DNA from: Euptelea pleiosperma
Lineage: Eukaryota; Streptophyta; Magnoliopsida; Ranunculales; Eupteleaceae
Assembly (NCBI GenBank): GCA_035048495.1
Contig: CM068548.1
Span: 11,273,464-11,337,463 of the forward strand
DNA length: 64,000 bases
Direction of reading: 5' to 3'
Of this stretch, positions 59,052-64,000 are shown piece after piece. Every line of letters starts with the position of its first letter. Position 1 is the stretch's first letter. The notes under the pieces were generated by a model. That model saw only the letters and a program-made list of their open reading frames with translations, was not told the origin of the DNA and did no database searches. A program made the translations under genes and the position numbers.

Positions 59052-59149
59052 AGCGACTTCGGTCGCAACATGGTGCAACCGAAGTTTCAACCCCGAAATC
59101 TGAAACCTTCTCTTTCTTGTCACTCTCGTAGAAAGATGGGTTCAATGGT

Positions 59150-59520
59150 ATTGATGTCGTGATGGTTTTGATGGCTTTGGTGACGGGATCCACTCTCTCA
59201 CGATGTCCTGCGGCCGCGCTAGGAGCGGCATGGACCAAATCGATAGTGGCGGCTCCACCAAAAGCAGCTACTCCACCGCCTCTGGTGGCTCCAACTCCTG
59301 CACCAACAACTACCACACCACCACCTACTTCCGCTCCTTCTCCGATGAAGCAAAAAATCAATCTTGAAGCTTCGATCAGACAATAGAAACTGAGAAAACA
59401 AAACTAGAAACAAATAAGGAAATTCAAAAAATAATCTCAATAGAAGTGAAAATCGGAGAGATCTTTGCACAGTAGAAATCAGAGAACAAAAATAGAAACC
59501 AGCAGCCACCATGAGAAATC
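59150..59520. other. GC-rich, possibly coding segment of unknown origin
   Basis: A sharp rise in GC inside AT-rich DNA. The plus strand has an ATG-started frame (59162-59386) rich in Ala, Pro and Thr (AAPPKAATPPPLVAPTPAP), of arabinogalactan-like composition, ending at a stop. The minus strand has a Gly/Val/Ala-rich frame without ATG, and a separate ATG frame at 59512 opening MVAAGFYFCSL. None matches a family I know. Could be a captured host exon inside the Harbinger-like element. Confidence 0.35.
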
Positions 59521-59828
59521 TTTACGGAAGCAAGAGAGGGTTTGGGACATGGTTGGGGAAAATGACCAAATGTCACGAAAGCTCGAGAGGATGCGAGAGA
59601 GAGTAGGGGAAAATAGCCTTAATTAGTGAGAAAATAAGGGCGTACTCCCCGTGGAAACGAGTTCTCACTTGTGTGGAAAGGAAACGGATTCCGGCCTTTC
59701 GAGGGAAAATCTCATTTTCTCGGGAACAATTTCTTGATCTTAAAATGCATATCGAACAATGGAAAATTGTGTTTTCTTGAGAAAGTGTAATTTTCCCACA
59801 GGAAAATTGGCAATCAAACACGCCCTAA

Positions 59829-60800
59829 GTTCCATGCACAAAGAAAACGTGACGGAGTGTCTTGGCGAGTTTGGAAACTCTCAAGGCAACTAGAAAAATG
59901 TGACTTGAGTAACGTTGGAGCATGACACGAGAGCCACATGGGTCTAAGAGCATCTCTAATCGATATCTCTATTTTGGAGCACAAAGAAAATATTTTTTTA
60001 TTATAAAGTACTTTTACAGCACCTTGGTTACCGTACGTGAACTCCAATCACAATCTCCATTTTTATCTCTAAAAACGTTGTTCGTTTGAAAAGTAAAAGG
60101 ACACAGCTTGGGTTTAGAATATTTAGATATCCTGAATCACGCATGACTGTCCAATGAATGCAACAAATGATTGGTAATACTTTAAATATTTAAGGCTTTG
60201 CATAGTTTCTTCATAATACACAGCATAACGTACAGTAGAACTTTGTTAAGGAAGCTTGTGAAAACCCATGTTAGACATGTCCAATAATACTAATATCATC
60301 CCACAATTGCACCCCAAGACTATACAGGTAATAAATTTTCCAAAATTTGATCTGTTTATCTAGAAAACCACAATGGACCCTCAATGTAACCGCACGCGAA
60401 ACATACCTTCAAGAAATTGAAAATTGAACATCAAAGCTGTTTCATGACTACAAAAACACAAATTGAAAAACATTAATGTCATTTCTGTGCAGAGTAAAAC
60501 AGCGTGCGATAAGAATAATAAGAAGATGAAATCTTACTAAACATGGATGATTGTGGACAATATCCACATCTTTTTCATTGCTCAAGTGTTCCTATATACG
60601 ATCAGAGGCAAATATAAGGAAATAATCATTTGGTTGAAGAGGAAGAGACATAATAGATGGATTGGCAGACAAGATGGGCATCTTCATTGGTTCAAAGAAG
60701 TCTGCATTTCCCATTGAATGGTTCCCTATTATACTGGGCATGTTTCATATATACATCCCGAAAAACTGTAATGGCGTTGATGGCCCATAGTTTGAGAGAA
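59829..60800. other. Intergenic, nothing recognised
   Basis: AT-rich, no exon or family repeat. Confidence 0.4.
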
Positions 60801-60819
60801 TCACAAGGTTGGAACCCAA

Positions 60820-61330
60820 ACTTGATGAAGAAGAAGAATCACTGCCATCATCCTCTTCTCTTGTCGGACCATCACCACCATCCTCCCTTTGTCCACCACC
60901 ACCACCACCACCGCACCATCACCCCACCCCACCGTCCTTTCTCTTTAAAAAATAAATTCTTGTGCATATCGACAGGCGATGGCCGACATGCCATTGTCTA
61001 TGTCAACAGGCAACGGCCAACATGGCTTTGGCTAAGTCAACAGCGGTTGTTGACATAGCCAAAGCCATGTCAGCTCTGGCTTGCCGAAATGCACAAGAAA
61101 AAAAAAATTAAGAGGGAGAGAGAGGAGGAGGAGGTGCCTTGGTGGTGGTAGAAGACGAAGAAGGTGGTGCAGTGGTGGTGGAAGAAGAAGAATAAGAAGA
61201 AGGCGGCGATGATAGAGGTGTGGTTGTGGTGGTGGTGAAAAATAAGAAGAAGACGGTGGTGGTGGTGGTGGTGGTGGGTTTCTCTTCGATCTTCTGTCTG
61301 TTTTGTATTTTTTTGGTACGTAAAAGGTAG
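60820..61330. repeat. Large imperfect palindrome with CCA/GGT triplet arms
   Basis: Centre near 61045. CATGGCTTTGGCTAAGTCAA pairs with TTGACATAGCCAAAGCCATG. Further out TTCTTGTGCATATCG faces GAAATGCACAAGAA. The outer arms are a CACCACCATC-rich run (about 60860-60940) on the left and a GGTGGTGGTG-rich run (about 61130-61280) on the right. The open frames it creates (His/Pro-rich) follow from the triplets and are not called as genes. Confidence 0.7.
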
Positions 61331-61404
61331 GTGTAGATTTAGGGGCCATGGTTTGTTATTTTTTTGTTAATGGTGGTGGCACTTACAGAAAACATGGGTG
61401 CAAA

Positions 61405-61660
61405 TAATGGGGCACGGCTTCTATGCACTAAGGATGCACGGACCAAACAAAACAGTTCTCCTCAAGTTGTGCGGCTTGTGCCATGTGAGCAAAAAAGCAA
61501 ATGCTCATGTAACTACCAACACAACCGCAATCCAAGTTAATCAGTTTTGAATTTTTTTTTTTTTTACTTTTTGAAATTGAGGTGACATGGGAAAGCTCTC
61601 TGTAGGGCCATTTTGTTTGGTCTGTGTGGCCCTGATACATAGAAGCCTCGTTGCAAATAA
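61405..61660. repeat. Inverted repeat, possible MITE
   Basis: GGCTTCTATGCACTAAGG followed by CACGGACCAAACAAAAC on the left is matched in reverse by GTTTGGTCTGTGTGGCCCTG and ATACATAGAAGCC on the right. GCAAATAATG flanks both sides. Ends are not defined. Confidence 0.5.
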
Positions 61661-61841
61661 TGCTACCCTTTTTCTTTTGTGGGGTTGCATCTATGCAAGT
61701 CCACTACGATGCACAATTGAAAAAGTTCACACTTTGCCAATTCTTTCTAAAAGCACCTCTCCACTCTTTTTAATTTTAACAATAACAGGGAAAAAAAAAT
61801 GAAATTGTCAAACAAGATAAGAACATTGCTGGAATGATGTC

Positions 61842-62124
61842 CACAATATGAGCCACGTGGCATATTCTTAGAGATTTCTGACCGTATGGATATTTGGCCC
61901 TAGGTGGACCTACAGACCAAAAATTAGCCCGATGAGTGATTTCTAAGCGTTGGGTTGATTTTTAACCGTGAAATTTAAGCATTATTTAACATATATTATT
62001 TGCGTACAAAGATCCAAAGGTTTGAAAACTCTAATTAGGCTGATTTTTTATATGTAGGTCCACCTACGGATGGGCCAAACATTCATACAGTTAGTGTCCC
62101 CCGAGAATGTTCCACGTGTCTCAT
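61842..62124. mobile_element. Foldback MITE, family 1, copy m
   Basis: From CACAATATGAGCCACGTGGC to GTTCCACGTGTCTCAT, with AAATTAGCCCGATGAG and CTAATTAGGCTGATTT as the inner arms. The right tip is followed within 12 bp by a family 3 element. Confidence 0.8.
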
Positions 62125-62135
62125 CAAACAATTAT

Positions 62136-62370
62136 GGGCTTTTTTGCTTTACCCCTTACTTTATTGATGCAATTTGCATCCCACCCAATGTTTTTAAGAT
62201 ATTTGCATTTTACCCTTTGACCATGTTGACCATACACGGTCTCCAGATGGACATCCCAATATTTTTTAAATGACTATAATGACCTTCCGTGAGATGCAAA
62301 TATTTTAAAAATATTGGGTGCAATGCAATAATTGCATCAATAAAGTAAGGGGGACACGCAAAAATCCTTT
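62136..62370. mobile_element. Foldback MITE, family 3, copy 1
   Basis: Arms TTACTTTATTGATGCAATTT and ATTGCATCAATAAAGTAAGG pair exactly over TTACTTTATTGATGCAAT; CCCAATGTTTTTAAGATATT and AATATTTTAAAAATATTGGG extend the palindrome. Start GGGCTTTTTTGC. Non-coding. Confidence 0.75.
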
Positions 62371-62435
62371 TTTTGGAATTTTTTTTTTTTTTGTTGAGGA
62401 TTGTGAGTTCAAAACCTTTCTTCATTTACTTTTAG

Positions 62436-62632
62436 CCCAACCTTAGGTGGACCTACAAACCAAAAATTAATTTATGAACCTACACACCAACAATCAGCCT
62501 GATTAGTGATTTCAAACCATTGGATATTTGTACCCCAAATAATGCTAAAACTCTACCGATAAAATCAACCCAGGAAAATGAACAATCAGATTAATTTTTG
62601 GTATGTAGGTGCACGGTGCACGGTACACCTAC
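62436..62632. mobile_element. Foldback MITE, family 1, rearranged copy n
   Basis: Has CCTTAGGTGGACCTACAAAC, a second partial start (CCTACACACCAACAATCAGC), the centre, and a right arm TTTTTGGTATGTAGGTGCAC. Outer termini are missing; flanked on both sides by family 3 elements. Confidence 0.65.
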
Positions 62633-62636
62633 GCTT

Positions 62637-62852
62637 GGGACAAAAGTATTGGGTCTCACCAATATTTTTAAAATATTTGCGTCTCACCAAAGGTCATTAT
62701 AGTCATTTAAAAAGTATTGGGTCGTCCATCGGGAGACCCTCTACGGTCAACGACGTTGACCGTGGTCAAAGGGTGAGATGCAAATATTTTAAAAACATTG
62801 GGTGAGATGCAAATTGCAACAACAAAGTAACGGGGGTAAAGCCAAAAAGCCC
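62637..62852. mobile_element. Foldback MITE, family 3, copy 2
   Basis: GTATTGGGTCTCACCAATAT and AATATTTGCGTCTCACC pair with GGTGAGATGCAAATATT and AAAACATTGGGTGAGATGC. Ends AAAAAGCCC, the complement of the GGGCTTTTT start of copy 1. Left tip truncated relative to copy 1. Confidence 0.7.
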
Positions 62853-63176
62853 AACAATTATTCCCACGTTGTCTAAAATCCAAACCATTACTAAGCTGCT
62901 CGCAAAGTGTTCTTACATTTCCAATCTCATCAAAGACTGTACGATTGATGCGATGAACGGCTCCGATGGGTTTAATCGGTGAACCCAACTGCACACTCAG
63001 CAAATTCAGTGGGGCCAATCATCTCTGTCGAGGTTCGCGCAGATACAAACATCTTTATTTGTATCTACAAAAAACCAATCTGCCTCTCTGAGCATTCCTT
63101 TGTTTCGTTTCGACTTCCGAATTCCGATGAATTGCGACTCTCTTCAACTCTGATTGATTCAATAATTGGTGATTCC

Positions 63177-63327
63177 ATGGTTCTAGGCGCGGTTCGTCTT
63201 GTTCCTGCTTCTTTGAGCTCTTTTCTCCATTTCAGACGTGAAGGTTCTCTCTGCAACTCTGCAATCGCATTTTCGAGACGTGGGTCCTTTCCACTCAAAC
63301 GGATTCTTCAAGCCTGCCTTCAATCGA
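63177..63327 (+). CDS. First coding exon of an unknown, probably organelle-targeted protein
   Basis: ATG at 63177 opens MVLGAVRLVPASLSSFLHF, followed by RREGSLCNSAIAF and RRGSFPLKRILQACLQS: rich in Ser, Arg and Leu with almost no acidic residues, as in mitochondrial or chloroplast transit peptides. The exon ends in phase 1 at a strong donor (CGA then GTAAGTTATT). The gene would continue beyond the window; no second exon is recognisable in the T-rich 63328-64000. An upstream leader (about 63010-63176) is pyrimidine-rich with out-of-frame ATGs absent near the start. No function can be assigned. Confidence 0.5.
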
Positions 63328-64000
63328 GTAAGTTATTATAATCCCCTCTTCAAGCTTCTGATTGTTAGATTTTTTTTTCGGTTATTGCCTGTAATGGGTG
63401 TCGTTGTTTATCAGATTTTATGCCATTTGGGTGTGCCAATGAGTTCTGTAAGAGATTTTATTATACGGGTTTGAAATATTTTCGGTGCCTAACGTGACCC
63501 ATATATTTTTTAGCAATTTTGGTCATTTTCTTTCATGGTTATTTATTTATTTATTATTATTGTATTTTGTGCCATTTGGTTGTTGTTTTTGTGCTAATGA
63601 GTTGTAAAGAGATTCTATGATTGAGTTTTGGAAGATTTTTGATGCATTAATAAGTCCCATATTGATTATGGTTGCAATGACTCAAAATTCTGGTCAGTCT
63701 CATCTATGTCCATTTGATTGTTGTGTCTGTGTCAGGAAGATATGTAAATGATTCTATGATATGGGTTTGGAAGATTTTTGAGGCATTAACGAGATCCATA
63801 TTGAATACAGTTGAAAGACTAAAAAATTCAGGACTTTATCTATTCATTTTTGGATCATTTTCTTTCAGTTTATTTGTTTCTTTACTGGATTTTATACCAT
63901 TTGGTGGATGTTTTTGTGCTAATGCTTTCAAGAGTAGATTCTATACTATGATTTTGGAAGGTATTTGATGCATTGAGGAGAGTCATATTGAATATGGTTG
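63328..64000. other. T-rich intron of the last gene, with internal direct repeats
   Basis: Contains diverged direct repeats: GTGCCAATGAGTT / GTGCTAATGAGTT, GATTCTATGATNNGGTTTGGAAG and GATGCATTAANNAGTCCATATTGA-type phrases recur about every 140-200 bp (63430, 63590, 63740, 63910), each ending GAATATGGTTG-like. No exon seen. Confidence 0.5.

Larger units (their letters stand above)
57888..59825. mobile_element. Harbinger/Tourist-like element, 1.94 kb, TAA duplication
   Basis: Both ends are GGGCGTGTTTGATTGCC (right end in complement), flanked by TAA at 57885-57887 and 59826-59828. That TIR type and 3-bp duplication are typical of PIF/Harbinger. For about 150 bp inside each end the sequence is rich in GGAAAATTTTCC-type motifs. 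The interior is not a transposase: it holds three family 1 MITEs (58239-59051) and a GC-rich segment (59150-59520). The duplication on both sides argues for one element rather than two solo ends, but two neighbouring MITEs cannot be excluded. Confidence 0.65.

Noticed and set aside
58984..59361. Gly/Val/Ala-rich minus-strand open frame
   Set aside because: Starts without ATG and runs into the arm of a family 1 MITE; kept only as part of the unassigned GC-rich segment.
60657..61058. His/Pro-rich open frame of 133 codons
   Set aside because: Produced by the CCA triplet run of the palindrome; no domain, no splice context.
1..64000. CRISPR array, operon, phage or bacterial insertion
   Set aside because: No spacer-repeat periodicity, no polycistronic gene run; all tandem repeats found are diverged eukaryotic duplications or microsatellites.

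Overview
The window is nuclear DNA from a flowering plant. The genes have many GT-AG introns, and the recognisable proteins are plant types: a farnesylation-type NAP1, cell-wall invertases with the plant 9-nt mini-exon, and a plasma-membrane-type ADP/ATP carrier. About half or more of the sequence is transposon debris. The species cannot be named from the sequence. The very large introns and dense foldback MITEs suggest a plant with a sizeable genome, and nothing looks grass-specific. There are no bacterial, organellar or CRISPR features.

Layout. 1-3.1 kb: no firm gene. 3.1-3.8 kb (minus): the 5' end of an RRM RNA-binding protein gene, with a foldback MITE just upstream of its leader. 4-11.4 kb: repeats, including a hAT-type MITE nested in another MITE and a triplicated ~145-bp repeat. 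11.45-15.44 kb (plus): a complete 12-exon NAP1 histone-chaperone gene with TATA box. 16.79-40.24 kb (minus): one ADP/ATP-carrier gene (PM-ANT1 type) whose two coding exons are separated by a 22.5-kb intron. That intron holds a small deleted Copia element, a Copia element invaded by a second Copia and by a hAT-like element, a third Copia invaded by a LINE, further LINE and RTE remnants, a tRNA-like sequence and a duplication. 41.0-42.3 kb: LINE relic. 43.26-47.18 kb and 49.09-52.69 kb (both minus): tandem, complete seven-exon cell-wall invertase genes. 53-62.9 kb: a MITE-rich zone with Mutator-type, Harbinger-type and several foldback families. 63.18 kb (plus): first exon of a gene with a transit-peptide-like N-terminus, running off the window.

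Function. The host genes are ordinary: chromatin assembly (NAP1), ATP/ADP transport (carrier), apoplastic sucrose cleavage (two invertases), RNA binding, and one unknown probably organellar protein. They do not form a pathway or operon. I found no previously undescribed molecular system. The most informative content is genome architecture. Nested insertions are resolved to the base by target-site duplications (GTACC for Copia-in-Copia, CTCAGAAC for hAT, a 15-bp duplication for a LINE, a 9-bp one for a Mutator-like MITE, TAA for a Harbinger-like element). One MITE family has at least 13 recognisable copies or half-copies in 64 kb. Exon boundaries below were derived by reading splice sites and checking that codon phase is kept across every junction.
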